Shown: positions 1 through 8,435 of the stretch, in pieces
Layout: each line of letters starts with the position of its first letter
Numbering within the stretch: position 1 is the first letter of the stretch
DNA from: Amycolatopsis taiwanensis DSM 45107
GTDB taxonomy: Bacteria > Actinomycetota > Actinomycetes > Mycobacteriales > Pseudonocardiaceae
Length of the DNA: 64,000 nucleotides
Reading direction: 5' to 3'
NCBI RefSeq assembly: GCF_000519205.1
Contig: NZ_JAFB01000013.1
Span: 124,001-188,000 of the forward strand
Translations under genes and position numbers: made by a program
Notes under the pieces: generated by a model
What the model saw: the letters and a program-made list of their open reading frames with translations, nothing else
The model's database searches: none
Told to the model about the DNA's origin: nothing

Positions 1-838
1 ACGTGCTGGGCGCGGCCCGGATGAACCGGCCGTCGGCGTTGAGCCGGTTGTACAGCGGTCCCCGGCTGAACCTCCGGGACAGCCGGGGCAGGATCTCGTC
101 GAGGTGCAGCGGCGCACCCTGACGTTCCAGCAGGTCGGCCACCAGATCGGTCGCGCTGGGGCCGCGCGAACTCCGTTTTGCCGGCGAGATGCGGTCCTTC
201 ACCCGGTGCAGGGTGTGCCGGGGCTGACGCAGTTCGACCGGGGAAACCCGGTAACCGCAGCGGCCGAGCCAGGCGACGAGTTCGGTGTCGGTCATGGTGA
301 AACCGGCGGCCGCGAGCACTCCCGCCGGGGTGCGGCCGCCCAGTTCCTGCACGGCCGACCTGGTGGCGGTCACGGCGGAGGGCAGATCCGGTACCGCGAC
401 CCAGCCGTCGGCGACTTCGAAAATACCGCCGAAGTGCGCGAGCACCCGCCAGGCGGCGACATTCGGCGTGATCACCGGATAATCCAGCTCGGGATGGTCG
501 GCGAGCAGACGATCGAACGGGACAACGGGCACTATTTCCGCGCGCAGCCGATCGCACCAGGCCCGTAGCGGTCCGTCCCGGGCGATCGCCCGGCGCACCC
601 GGCCGGAGAATGCGGCTTCGATTTCCTGTCGTTGTTCCGCAGTGGCGGGTAAGTACTGACCGGACCAGCGGTAGGCGGCGCCTTCGTCCGCCCACAATCG
701 GCGCCGCAGGGTGGCCAGTTCGCCGTAAGTCACCGCACCGGTGACCGCTTTCAACTCCGCGAGGGCCTCCACGTCATCGACGATAGCGCGATAGTTATTG
801 AGAACGTGAGGAAGAGCACGTTTGGTGACACAGCACAA
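1..838 (-). CDS. Unknown protein, C-terminal part cut by window edge
   Basis: The minus strand is open from the left edge up to about 838 and reads like a real actinobacterial protein (third-position GC, no stops). The encoded N-terminus contains a segment around ALAELKAVTGAVTYGELATL. Near the edge is a helix-rich stretch containing LHLDEILPRL and RFIRAAPST, which resembles a winged-helix or sigma-region-4-like DNA-binding domain. The start is uncertain: a TTG at 838 with a weak AAGG upstream, or a GTG at 772. The 5' side abuts a 56-bp tandem repeat. I do not recognise the family. The C-terminus lies outside the window. Confidence 0.6.
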   Translation of the reverse strand, partial: MCCVTKRALPHVLNNYRAIVDDVEALAELKAVTGAVTYGELATLRRRLWADEGAAYRWSGQYLPATAEQRQEIEAAFSGRVRRAIARDGPLRAWCDRLRAEIVPVVPFDRLLADHPELDYPVITPNVAAWRVLAHFGGIFEVADGWVAVPDLPSAVTATRSAVQELGGRTPAGVLAAAGFTMTDTELVAWLGRCGYRVSPVELRQPRHTLHRVKDRISPAKRSSRGPSATDLVADLLERQGAPLHLDEILPRLSRRFSRGPLYNRLNADGRFIRAAPST

Positions 839-862
839 CGGTGCCTTGTGGGGCTTGCCCGC

Positions 863-1003
863 ACGCCCCCGACTGGGGCAAGCCCCACAGACCGCTCTGT
901 CTTTGGTGGCTCCGCCCCACGCCCCTGACTGGGGGCAAGCCCCAGACGCTCTGTCTTGTGATGGCTCCGCCCCCACACCCCCGACTGGGGGCAAGCCCCC
1001 AGA
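863..1003. repeat. 56-bp tandem repeat, about 2.5 copies
   Basis: Units begin at 863, 919 and 975, giving a period of 56 bp. Each carries ACGCCCC-GACTGGGGGCAAGCCCC followed by a segment with CTCTGTCTT and GGCTCCGCCCC. The GGGGCAAGCCCC core is self-complementary, so each unit can form a hairpin. The array lies directly upstream of the likely start of the left-edge minus-strand gene. A related G/C hairpin occurs at about 3736-3790. I see no coding function; it could act on transcription or mRNA stability. Confidence 0.75.
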
Positions 1004-1008
1004 CCCCC

Positions 1009-1102
1009 TGCACGTGAGCGGGGAGGCAGGCCGCTGTCGTGGTCGACCGGCAGCCGACGAGGCGAAGTCACGGCCTGTCTGCCCGAACACGTTCCGAACA
1101 AC
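1009..1102 (+). repeat. Dispersed intergenic repeat family A, copy 1
   Basis: This stretch shares long blocks (GGGGAGGCAGGCCG, GTCGACCGGCAGCCGACGAG, AGTCACGGCCTG) with sequences at 17780-17970 in the same orientation and at 14980-15118 in inverse orientation. A worn relative is at 42937-42975. All copies are intergenic. The blocks contain short inverted repeats, so the element may be a REP-like or MITE-like sequence. No open frame is conserved across the copies. Confidence 0.8.
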
Positions 1103-1194
1103 GCTGCGCGGCAGGCAATGGAACTTCTCGCCTTTACGAACCGTCCCAGTAAAGTCGGCACGCTATTCGAGCCGTAAGCGGAGGAGAGACGCCA

Positions 1195-3519
1195 ATGGCA
1201 GTGGACGAAGCGGGGCCGGCCAGGCGTGCGCTGCCGTTGGATCCGTTCTCCGGAATACCGCACACGCGATATCACCTGGCCGCGGCGGAGCTGCTGAAAC
1301 CGTTCCTGGAACAGGAGACCGGGGTACTGCAGCGCTGGCGGAACAGGCAGGTCACCAACGCGCCGATCGTCGAGGTGGAAAACGCCTACATCACCGGCCG
1401 GCTCGATCTGCGGGGCGCGGATCTGGATTACCTGTTCCGGTTCGAGAACTGCCGGTTCGAGTTCCCGCCCGACGTGCGTGAGGCGAAGCTGCTGGGGTTG
1501 GTGTTCCGGCGTTGCTGGCTGCCCGGGCTGAAGGCGCGGAACCTGCGCAGCCGCAATGACGTGCGGTTGATCGGATGCACGGTCGAGGTGCCGGAGATCG
1601 CCGACGGTGAGACCGCGGTGCAGCGGGCCAGCCGCCGGGATCGGGGTCTGCCGGACGCGGCGATCAACCTCACCGACGCCGTGGTGGAGGGGTCGGTGGT
1701 GCTGACCCGCACCGAGGTCAACCACCCGAAGGGCAGGGCGATCCAGGCCGACCGGCTGCTGATCACCGGTGCGCTGCTGGCCTATCGCCTGCGAGCACTC
1801 GGCGAGGTGCGCCTGCCGGGCATGCGGGTCGGCGGTAACGTCAACTTTTCCGGCGCCCGGCTGGAGAATCCCGCGCGGTTCGCGCTGGACGGTACCGGGG
1901 CTCAGATCGGCGGCAGCCTGCTGTGCGAGGTGGACACCTTCGGCAGCACCGATCGGCATCAGCCGTTCGTCGCCCGCGGGGAGTTGCACCTGCCGAGCGC
2001 GCGGGTGGAGGGCGACATCGTGTTCCGCGGTGCGAACCTGCGCGGACCCAAACGTGGGCAGACCGACCTGGACGGCGACCCGTACCTGGACCCGTGGGCG
2101 GCGTTGGTGGCGGACCGGCTGCGCGTGGACGGCAACCTCGAACTGTCCGACGGCCTGGCGGTGACCGGGACCCTGCGCATGATCAACACACGGGTCGGTG
2201 GCACGCTGCGCCTGGCGCGGGCCTGGGTGAACGTGCCCCGCGGCAAGGGGCAGCCGTTCTACGACCGGGCCCTGCACCTGGACGGCAGCGAGATCAATGG
2301 CGACATCGAGGCTACGTACCTGCGGGTGCCGTCCGGGCAGTTGCGGATGAAGGACGTGACTGTCGGCGGCAACGTGCTCGCGAACCGGGTGCAGTTGCTG
2401 CACGCGGGGCGGGACGTGCTGTCCGCTCGGAGGATGAAGGTGGCCGGGAACTTCGATCTGACCGAGTCCGTGGTCAAGGGCACGTTGCGGCTACAGGGGA
2501 TCGAGGTCGGCGGCAGCATCGAACTCGACGGCGCCGAGGTCACCAAGCCCACCGAGCGCGAGCACACGAGCTTCTCCGTCGATCTGCGTTCGGCCAGGGT
2601 GGGACGGGACATCAGCCTCAAACAGTCACCGGCTCGCGCCTTCCACGTCGACGGCGGGGTGAACATGGACGGCGCCGTCGCGGCCCGGCGAGTCGATCTG
2701 GCCGGTGCGGAGCTGGAATCGCTTGCGCAGCACCGGGTCGCGCTCGACGCGAGTGATGTCCGGGCGGACGAGTTCCTGTTGACACCGGGAAAGGAACCGG
2801 TCGGGCAGGTCGTGCTGCGTCACGCGCATTGCCAGATGCTCGACGACAACTCGCTGCTGTGGTCGGCGAATGGCGGTCTGGACCTGGAAGACTTCCGTTA
2901 CGACGTGTTCAAGCGGCCCATCGCCATCTCCGACGACCGGGCCGTGCTGGAGCGCATCACCTTGCTCCGCAAGGCCATGCGCCGCTACCGCCCCGGGCCC
3001 TACGACCAGCTCGCGGCGATGCTGCGCCGTAGCGGCAACGAAGAACACGCGGCCACGGTTCTGTTCAAGAAGCAGCAGTACCGCTACGAGGCGCTGGCCA
3101 GTGGGCGGCTGGCGCTCGCCCCGGGCGTGCGCGTGTGGAGTTGGCTGCAGCGCGCGATGGTCGGGTACGGCTACCGTCCGGTGCGGGCGCTGGGCTGGCT
3201 GGTCGGCCTGCTCGTGGTCGGCAGCCTCTGGTTCGGTCTCGGCACCGACGACTGCACCACCTCCGGCGAGCCGGGTTATTACATGGTGCATGGTCCGCGG
3301 TGCACCATCGACCAGCAGGACAGCGGCCTGGAATGGAGTCCGGTGCTGTACACGGCGGATCTGCTGGTTCCGATCGTCGATTTCGGGAACAAGGGCCGCT
3401 GGTACATGCACGGCGCGGACAAATGGGTCAGCGGCGCCTTCGTCGCCGCCGGCTGGGTCCTCGCCACCACCGTCGCCGCCGGCGCCGGCCGCCTGATCCG
3501 CCGCAACGGCGTCTCCTGA
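1195..3519 (+). CDS. Large membrane protein with right-handed beta-helix-like repeats
   Basis: The protein has 774 residues. ATG at 1195 is preceded by GGAGGAGAG. Residues of roughly 60-560 are built from repeated short strands of the type 'LxGaxVxGdvxLxga' (for example VGGNVNFSGARL and VEGDIVFRGANL), as in pentapeptide-like or beta-helix solenoids. The C-terminal fifth holds two hydrophobic segments, one around RALGWLVGLLVVGSLWFGLG and one around FVAAGWVLATTVAAGAGRLI near the end, with a Cys-containing loop between them. Relatives in actinomycetes are sometimes named 'membrane-associated oxidoreductase', but I see no Rossmann or heme motif to support a redox role. It is likely a membrane-anchored scaffold. 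It stands alone between repeats. Confidence 0.75.
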   Translation: MAVDEAGPARRALPLDPFSGIPHTRYHLAAAELLKPFLEQETGVLQRWRNRQVTNAPIVEVENAYITGRLDLRGADLDYLFRFENCRFEFPPDVREAKLLGLVFRRCWLPGLKARNLRSRNDVRLIGCTVEVPEIADGETAVQRASRRDRGLPDAAINLTDAVVEGSVVLTRTEVNHPKGRAIQADRLLITGALLAYRLRALGEVRLPGMRVGGNVNFSGARLENPARFALDGTGAQIGGSLLCEVDTFGSTDRHQPFVARGELHLPSARVEGDIVFRGANLRGPKRGQTDLDGDPYLDPWAALVADRLRVDGNLELSDGLAVTGTLRMINTRVGGTLRLARAWVNVPRGKGQPFYDRALHLDGSEINGDIEATYLRVPSGQLRMKDVTVGGNVLANRVQLLHAGRDVLSARRMKVAGNFDLTESVVKGTLRLQGIEVGGSIELDGAEVTKPTEREHTSFSVDLRSARVGRDISLKQSPARAFHVDGGVNMDGAVAARRVDLAGAELESLAQHRVALDASDVRADEFLLTPGKEPVGQVVLRHAHCQMLDDNSLLWSANGGLDLEDFRYDVFKRPIAISDDRAVLERITLLRKAMRRYRPGPYDQLAAMLRRSGNEEHAATVLFKKQQYRYEALASGRLALAPGVRVWSWLQRAMVGYGYRPVRALGWLVGLLVVGSLWFGLGTDDCTTSGEPGYYMVHGPRCTIDQQDSGLEWSPVLYTADLLVPIVDFGNKGRWYMHGADKWVSGAFVAAGWVLATTVAAGAGRLIRRNGVS

Positions 3520-3851
3520 CCCCCACCCAACGTCCGGGCGTTACCGGGCCAGCGGGCGCCGGCGGGTCGCCTTCTACGACACCCACCGCCCTTCCCAATG
3601 CCCGAGCACGATGCGCGAAGCGCGAGCCCCCCGCAGCACAGCAACTTGCCCACAAATCGAAAGCCGAGCATGGACCCACAACCCGCGAGCACAGGACGGC
3701 AACTCGCCCAACACAACGGGATACGAACAAAAATCGCGGGGGGTCCAGGGGGCTTGCCCCCTGGCCGGGGTCTGGGGCTGGGCCCCCAGTGTGATGTCGA
3801 GGAGCCACCCGCGAAGCGCAGAATGCGCGAGCAGCGTGCGCCAGCTCCGAG
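3520..3851. other. Intergenic region with a G/C-rich hairpin
   Basis: No gene is supported here. At 3736-3790 there is a G-tract/C-tract hairpin (GGGGGTCCAGGGGGCTTGCC and downstream GGGGCTGGGCCCCC) related to the units at 863-1003. It may act as a terminator between the beta-helix protein gene and the tRNA gene, though the two transcription units converge only loosely. Confidence 0.45.
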
Positions 3852-3924
3852 AGCGGACGACGGGATTCGAACCCGCGACCCTCACCTTGGCAAGGTGATG
3901 CGCTACCAGCTGCGCTACGTCCGC
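3852..3924 (-). tRNA. tRNA-Gly(GCC)
   Basis: Read on the minus strand, the acceptor arms GCGGACG and CGTCCGC pair. The D-arm is GCGC-AGCTGGTA-GCGC, the anticodon stem is TCACC/GGTGA around the loop TTGCCAA, giving anticodon GCC, and the T-arm contains the GGGTTCGAATCCC consensus. The discriminator base is U, as expected for tRNA-Gly. No CCA is encoded. The 73-nt length is normal. Confidence 0.96.
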
Positions 3925-4096
3925 CTGGCTCCAGTGAACCGGAGCGAAAGAGAGTCTATACCCATCGCGTTCGGTGGCTTGCGGCCACCCACTAGGAGGG
4001 AACTGTGTCACTCCGGAAGTACAGGGGGTGACGACGGGCTCTCGGCTCCGTATGGTGGCCACATTCAACCGAACGGGGGGAGGAGGTCCGGCCCGG

Positions 4097-5512
4097 ATGA
4101 CGGAGGAACCTGCGGTGCCGCAACAACGTGCGGCTTCGGCCGACGATCAGGCACTGTTGGCACGTCTCCGAGCCGGTGAGGACAAGGCGTTCAGCGAGCT
4201 TTTCGAGCTGCACGCGGCGGGCGTCCGGCGTCTTGCCCGCGGGCTCGCGGCCGAGGAGTCCGAGGCCGAGGACATCACCGCGGAAACGTTTTTTCGGGTG
4301 TTGCAGGCCTTGCGCCGGGGCTCGGGGCCCAAGGACCACATTCGCGCGTACCTGTTGACCGTTGCCCGCCGGGTTTCGTGGGAATGGCGTGGCGCCCGCC
4401 GGGATGTGCCGGTCACCGATGACGAGTTGACCAGCCGGGCGGGCGCGGGCGCGGACGCGCATGCGGGCACGGCGGAGCGGAACCTGATCGCGACCGCCTT
4501 CACCAGCCTGCCCGAGCGGTGGCGAGTCGTGCTGTGGCAGACCGAGGTCGAGGGCGAGCAGCCCGCCGTGGTGGCGCCGTACTTCGGGTTGAGCGCCAAC
4601 GCGACCGCGGCACTGGCGCGGCGGGCCCGCCAGGGGTTGCGTGCCGCGTATCTGCAGGCACACCTGGCCATGAACCAGGCGTCCGATGTCGGCTGCCGGG
4701 GGGTGATCGACAAACTGGGCGGGTACACCGCCGGCAGCGTGACCGGGGCGGAGGCTCGCCGGATCCGCACCCATCTACGCGGCTGTGCTTCCTGCCGCGC
4801 CATGCATGCGGAACTGCGGGACGTTTGCTCGTCGCTGCGCTCGCACGCGGGTGCGCTGGCGATGCTGGTGCCGGCGACGGCCGCCGCCGCTGCCACTGCC
4901 GCGGCGAAGTCGGGTTCCGGCCTGTTCGCGGTGTTGAAGGGCATGCTCGTCTCGAAGCTCAAGGTGGGGATCGCGCTGGCCTCGACGGCCGCGGCGGGGG
5001 TGGTCGGGTTCACCGTGGGGCCCGCGCTGGTCAACTCGGCGTCGCATCCGGTCAGCCTGCCGGGCGGGGTGGAACTGAAGATCGCGGCCCCGTCGTCGTC
5101 GTTGTCCGGTGGCTCTCCGAGCGCGACCATGCCGCTCGTGCAGGCGGCGCCGGAGTCCACGGTATCGCCCGAGCGGACCGTCGATTCCAGTTCCACCAGC
5201 CGCCGGCCGCCTGTGAAGGCATCGCCGGCGCCCAAGATTTCCTCGCCGTCCTCGGCGGCGGATGTCCCGCCCAGGTCGCGCTCCACCCCGGCCGAGGGGA
5301 GCGAGGGCGAGTCGCGCATCGACATCAGCACCGGGTCGTCGGCCCCGTACTCCGCCTCGTCCGGCCGGTCCCACGCCCCGGGGCACACCCGGACGCACGT
5401 CGACCCCGGTTCCCGCGGCTGGCCGATCTGGCTGTGGCTGGGGCCGCCCGGGGACTGGCCGAACCACGGCGGCCCCATCCTGCGTTCCGGCGGCGATGGT
5501 CGAGGCTGGTGA
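4097..5512 (+). CDS. ECF sigma factor fused to zinc-finger/transmembrane anti-sigma region
   Basis: The protein has 471 residues from ATG 4097, which is preceded by AGGAGG at the right spacing; a longer reading frame runs further upstream without a ribosome site. Residues 15-105 are sigma region 2 and about 125-190 are region 4 (TSLPERWRVVLWQTEVEG and the following HTH). Residues 226-233 (H-x3-C-x2-C: HLRGCASC) match the zinc-binding anti-sigma motif. A hydrophobic segment at about 289-311 follows, then a Ser/Pro-rich tail of some 150 residues. The design suggests a membrane-tethered sigma factor carrying its own inhibitor, released by a signal at the tail. Fused ECFs of this layout are known in actinobacteria; the targets are unknown. 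Confidence 0.88.
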   Translation: MTEEPAVPQQRAASADDQALLARLRAGEDKAFSELFELHAAGVRRLARGLAAEESEAEDITAETFFRVLQALRRGSGPKDHIRAYLLTVARRVSWEWRGARRDVPVTDDELTSRAGAGADAHAGTAERNLIATAFTSLPERWRVVLWQTEVEGEQPAVVAPYFGLSANATAALARRARQGLRAAYLQAHLAMNQASDVGCRGVIDKLGGYTAGSVTGAEARRIRTHLRGCASCRAMHAELRDVCSSLRSHAGALAMLVPATAAAAATAAAKSGSGLFAVLKGMLVSKLKVGIALASTAAAGVVGFTVGPALVNSASHPVSLPGGVELKIAAPSSSLSGGSPSATMPLVQAAPESTVSPERTVDSSSTSRRPPVKASPAPKISSPSSAADVPPRSRSTPAEGSEGESRIDISTGSSAPYSASSGRSHAPGHTRTHVDPGSRGWPIWLWLGPPGDWPNHGGPILRSGGDGRGW

Positions 5513-5601
5513 TCATCTGCCCCGCTGGATCTCGCGCGGCTGGCCTTCGTCGCGCTACCGTTGACCCCGGCTCATGAACGATCGAGCGGAAGGCTTTGGG
5601 C

Positions 5602-6042
5602 ATGAACCGGGCGGTGCGCGGCGGCGACGAGCGTGAGTGGGTCATCCGGGCACAGATGGAGTGGCGCCGCCCGGCCACCGTGGAGGACTTCGAACACGAT
5701 GTCGCGGGCAGTCCCGTGCCCGGGATCGCGATGCTCACGGTGACTCTGGTGCTCGTCCTCGTTTTGGTGCTCTGGCTGCCCGACGGGGTGGTCGTGCCGC
5801 CGTGGGTGATCTACGGCCTGCTGTTGATCATCGTGTTCTTCCCGTTGCGCTGGGTGCTGAACCGCCCGTGGAAGGTGGTCGCCGAGACGGAGGGCGATCT
5901 GGTGGGGGAGCAGCCGCCGGAGCGCTGGGTCGGGATCGTGTCGGGCATGTTCCGGGTGCGTCGCGAGGTCCAGGATGTCGCGAAGTCGATCCAGAAGCAC
6001 TCGCTGCCCGACTTCGACGGTCCCCTGCATCCGGTGGAGTGA
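5602..6042 (+). CDS. Small membrane protein, unknown function
   Basis: The protein has 146 residues. ATG 5602 follows GGAAGG. The N-terminal third is hydrophilic (Arg-rich, with EWVIRAQMEWRRP). Two adjacent transmembrane helices (about residues 45-65 and 70-90) follow, then a soluble tail with a VVAETEGD segment. The stop is 3 nt before the start of the DNA glycosylase gene, so the two are probably one operon. I do not recognise a named family. Confidence 0.72.
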   Translation: MNRAVRGGDEREWVIRAQMEWRRPATVEDFEHDVAGSPVPGIAMLTVTLVLVLVLVLWLPDGVVVPPWVIYGLLLIIVFFPLRWVLNRPWKVVAETEGDLVGEQPPERWVGIVSGMFRVRREVQDVAKSIQKHSLPDFDGPLHPVE

Positions 6043-6045
6043 TCG

Positions 6046-6948
6046 ATGCCCGAGTTACCCGAGGTCGAAGCGCTCGCCCATCACCTGCGTGAACACGCGG
6101 TCGGGCGGACGGTGACACGCGTCGACGTGGCTTCGCCTTCGGTGCTCAAGACGTTCAGCCCGCAGTGGACGATCCTGCATGGCCAGGAGGTGGTCGGGGC
6201 GGGCCGCCATGGCAAGCACCTCGACCTCATGGTCGCGGACCCGGACGGCGCGGGTGCGGTGCACCTGGTGATCCATCTGGCGCGGGCCGGCTGGCTTCGC
6301 TGGTCGGATTCGCTGTCCCCGGTTCCGCCGAAACCGGGCCGTGGGCCGCTCGCCCTGCGGGTGCACCTCTCGGCATCCCGCGCGGGTGGCGACAAGAGCG
6401 ACGCCGGCCCGGGCTTCGACCTCACCGAGGCCGGCACGAAGAAGGGCCTGGCGGTGTGGATCGTGCGCGATCCCCGGGAAGTGGCCGGCATCGCGCGGCT
6501 GGGCCCGGACGCGCTCGAAGTGGACCGCGAACGCCTCGGGAAGCTGTTCGCCGGGCGCACCGAGCGGCTCAAAACGGCGCTCACCGACCAGTCGTTGATC
6601 GCCGGCATCGGAAACGCCTACTCGGACGAAATCATGCACACCGCGAAGCTCTCGCCGTATGCCACGCCCGGAAAACTCCCGGGAGAGGCACTGGACCGGC
6701 TGGCGGCCGCGATGCACGACGTGCTGACCGCGGCGGTGGACCGTTCCGTCGGACAGGACGCGGCGCGGCTGAAGGGCGAGAAGCGTTCCGGCCTGCGGGT
6801 GCACGGGCGGGCCGGCCTGCCGTGCCCGGTTTGCGGTGATACCGTGCGCGAAATTTCCTTCGCCGACAAGTCTTTCCAGTACTGCCCGACCTGTCAGACC
6901 GGCGGCAAGCCGCTCGCCGACCGACGGCTTTCCCGCCTGTTGAAGTAG
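6046..6948 (+). CDS. Fpg/Nei-family DNA glycosylase/AP lyase
   Basis: The protein has 300 residues and acts in base excision repair of oxidised bases. The N-terminus MPELPEVEAL is the family signature: Pro2 becomes the catalytic N-terminal nucleophile and Glu3 assists. Around residue 185 is LIAGIGNAYSDEI, the helix-two-turn-helix with the conserved Asn. The C-terminus carries a Cys4 zinc finger (CPVCGDTV... YCPTCQTGG) that inserts into DNA. The spacing and C-terminal Lys/Arg set suit a Nei-like rather than classic MutM protein, but I cannot settle the substrate preference. It follows the small membrane protein by 3 nt. Confidence 0.9.
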   Translation: MPELPEVEALAHHLREHAVGRTVTRVDVASPSVLKTFSPQWTILHGQEVVGAGRHGKHLDLMVADPDGAGAVHLVIHLARAGWLRWSDSLSPVPPKPGRGPLALRVHLSASRAGGDKSDAGPGFDLTEAGTKKGLAVWIVRDPREVAGIARLGPDALEVDRERLGKLFAGRTERLKTALTDQSLIAGIGNAYSDEIMHTAKLSPYATPGKLPGEALDRLAAAMHDVLTAAVDRSVGQDAARLKGEKRSGLRVHGRAGLPCPVCGDTVREISFADKSFQYCPTCQTGGKPLADRRLSRLLK

Positions 6949-7021
6949 CCCGGAGCCCGGCGGGGCGGAGCACCACCTACCGCACGGTAAGCACGACTAC
7001 ACAGAAAGTGGGCCGGAAGGG

Positions 7022-8329
7022 TTGCACCCCACGCACCAAGCGCAGAGCATTGACGCCGTGGCCGGGTTGCCGATCGCGCAGATCATCCCTTGGACAGTCG
7101 TGGGCTTGCTGTTGATCGCCCTGATCGTCGTCCTCGCCCGCTCGCGAAAGCCCAGCAGCTTCGTGGACGACGCGGTGCTGGAAGCCGTCTACCACATGTC
7201 GAAGGCCACTCCGGACCTGCGGCGGGGCTTCGACCAGAGCTCCGCGGACCGGATCACCTCCCAACTGCTCGAACTGCTCAAGTGCGTCGCGATCGGCATC
7301 ACGGACGCCGAAGGCACGCTGGTGTCCTGGGACGGCGAGGCCAACGACCACTACGTCGACCTGACCTCCGCGATCTATTTGGCCATCCGCAAACTCCGCC
7401 GCGAGGTCGTCGCGCACGACGACGTGCCGTGCGACCACCGCAGCACCTGCAAGATGCGGACCGCGGTGATCGTGCCGCTGATCGTGGACGGCGAGATCGA
7501 GGCGGTGCTCATCGTCGTGGGCCGCACCCGTGGCAAGCGGCTGATCCAGATGGCCGACGCGGTCGCCCAGTTCGTGTGCACCCAGTTCGAGCTGGCCCGG
7601 CTCGACGAGTCGAAGAGCCAGCTCCAGCAGGCCGAGATCAAGGCGTTGCGGGCGCAGATCTCGCCGCACTTCATCTACAACGCGCTCAACACGATCTCAT
7701 CGCTGATCCGGACCGACCCGGAGGAGGCACGCGAGTTGCTGCAGGAGTTCGCGGACTTCACGCGGTACTCCTTCCGCACCTCCGGCATGTTCACGTCGCT
7801 GGCCGACGAACTGCGCAACATCGACCGCTACCTGACCATCGAGCGCGCCCGCTTCGGGGGCCGCCTGGAAGTCCGGCTCAAGATCGCGCCCGAGGTGCTG
7901 TCGGTGGTCGTGCCGTTCCTGATCATCCAGCCGCTGGTGGAAAACGCCGTCCAGCACGGCCTGGCGAACAAGCCCAGCGGCGGGATGGTCACCGTGACCG
8001 CGCAGGACTACGGCACCGAGGCGCTGATCAGCGTGGAGGACGACGGCATCGGCATGGACCCGGCCCGCCTGGCCGACCTACGCAACTCGCACCGCACCGG
8101 CGCGCACGTCGGGCTCGGCAACATCAACGCCCGGATGCGGCAGCTCTTCGGCGACGAGTACGCGCTGATGGTCGAGACCGCACCCGGTGCCGGGATGAAG
8201 GTGACCCTGCGGGTGCCGAAGTTCGCGCCCGGCGTGCGCACCGAGTTGCCCGACTACTCGGCCGCGGTGCCGCCGCAGAAGGCGCGCACCAACGGGTCGT
8301 CGCCCGCCCCCGCCCACCGCGCCGGCTAG
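7022..8329 (+). CDS. LytS-type sensor histidine kinase
   Basis: The protein has 435 residues from TTG 7022, which has GGAAGG just upstream. One transmembrane helix (about residues 18-39) is followed by a GAF-like sensor region (about 60-190) with a CDHRSTC cluster (Cys137, Cys143) that could bind a metal or act in redox sensing. The His-kinase motif AQISPHFIYNALN places the phospho-acceptor at His216. The ATPase domain shows PLVENAVQHG (Asn308) and DDGIGM. The organisation matches BtsS/YpdA-like kinases, which in E. coli answer to pyruvate. The LytTR regulator at 9342 is the obvious partner, with an S49 peptidase gene between them. Confidence 0.9.
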   Translation: MHPTHQAQSIDAVAGLPIAQIIPWTVVGLLLIALIVVLARSRKPSSFVDDAVLEAVYHMSKATPDLRRGFDQSSADRITSQLLELLKCVAIGITDAEGTLVSWDGEANDHYVDLTSAIYLAIRKLRREVVAHDDVPCDHRSTCKMRTAVIVPLIVDGEIEAVLIVVGRTRGKRLIQMADAVAQFVCTQFELARLDESKSQLQQAEIKALRAQISPHFIYNALNTISSLIRTDPEEARELLQEFADFTRYSFRTSGMFTSLADELRNIDRYLTIERARFGGRLEVRLKIAPEVLSVVVPFLIIQPLVENAVQHGLANKPSGGMVTVTAQDYGTEALISVEDDGIGMDPARLADLRNSHRTGAHVGLGNINARMRQLFGDEYALMVETAPGAGMKVTLRVPKFAPGVRTELPDYSAAVPPQKARTNGSSPAPAHRAG

Positions 8330-8435
8330 CGACTGTTCGGTGGACGGCCCACAGCAAGCGGCTCCACTGCTTGGGAAACGCTGGCCGAGCCCGCCGGCCG
8401 TCACGTCTTCAGCGGGGCGGGCCTAACCTGGCGTC

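Noticed and set aside
751-2403. A 550-codon minus-strand open frame opposite the beta-helix protein
   Set aside because: It is antisense to a well-supported gene, rich in His/Arg/Gln runs typical of GC-rich shadow frames, and has no recognisable domain.
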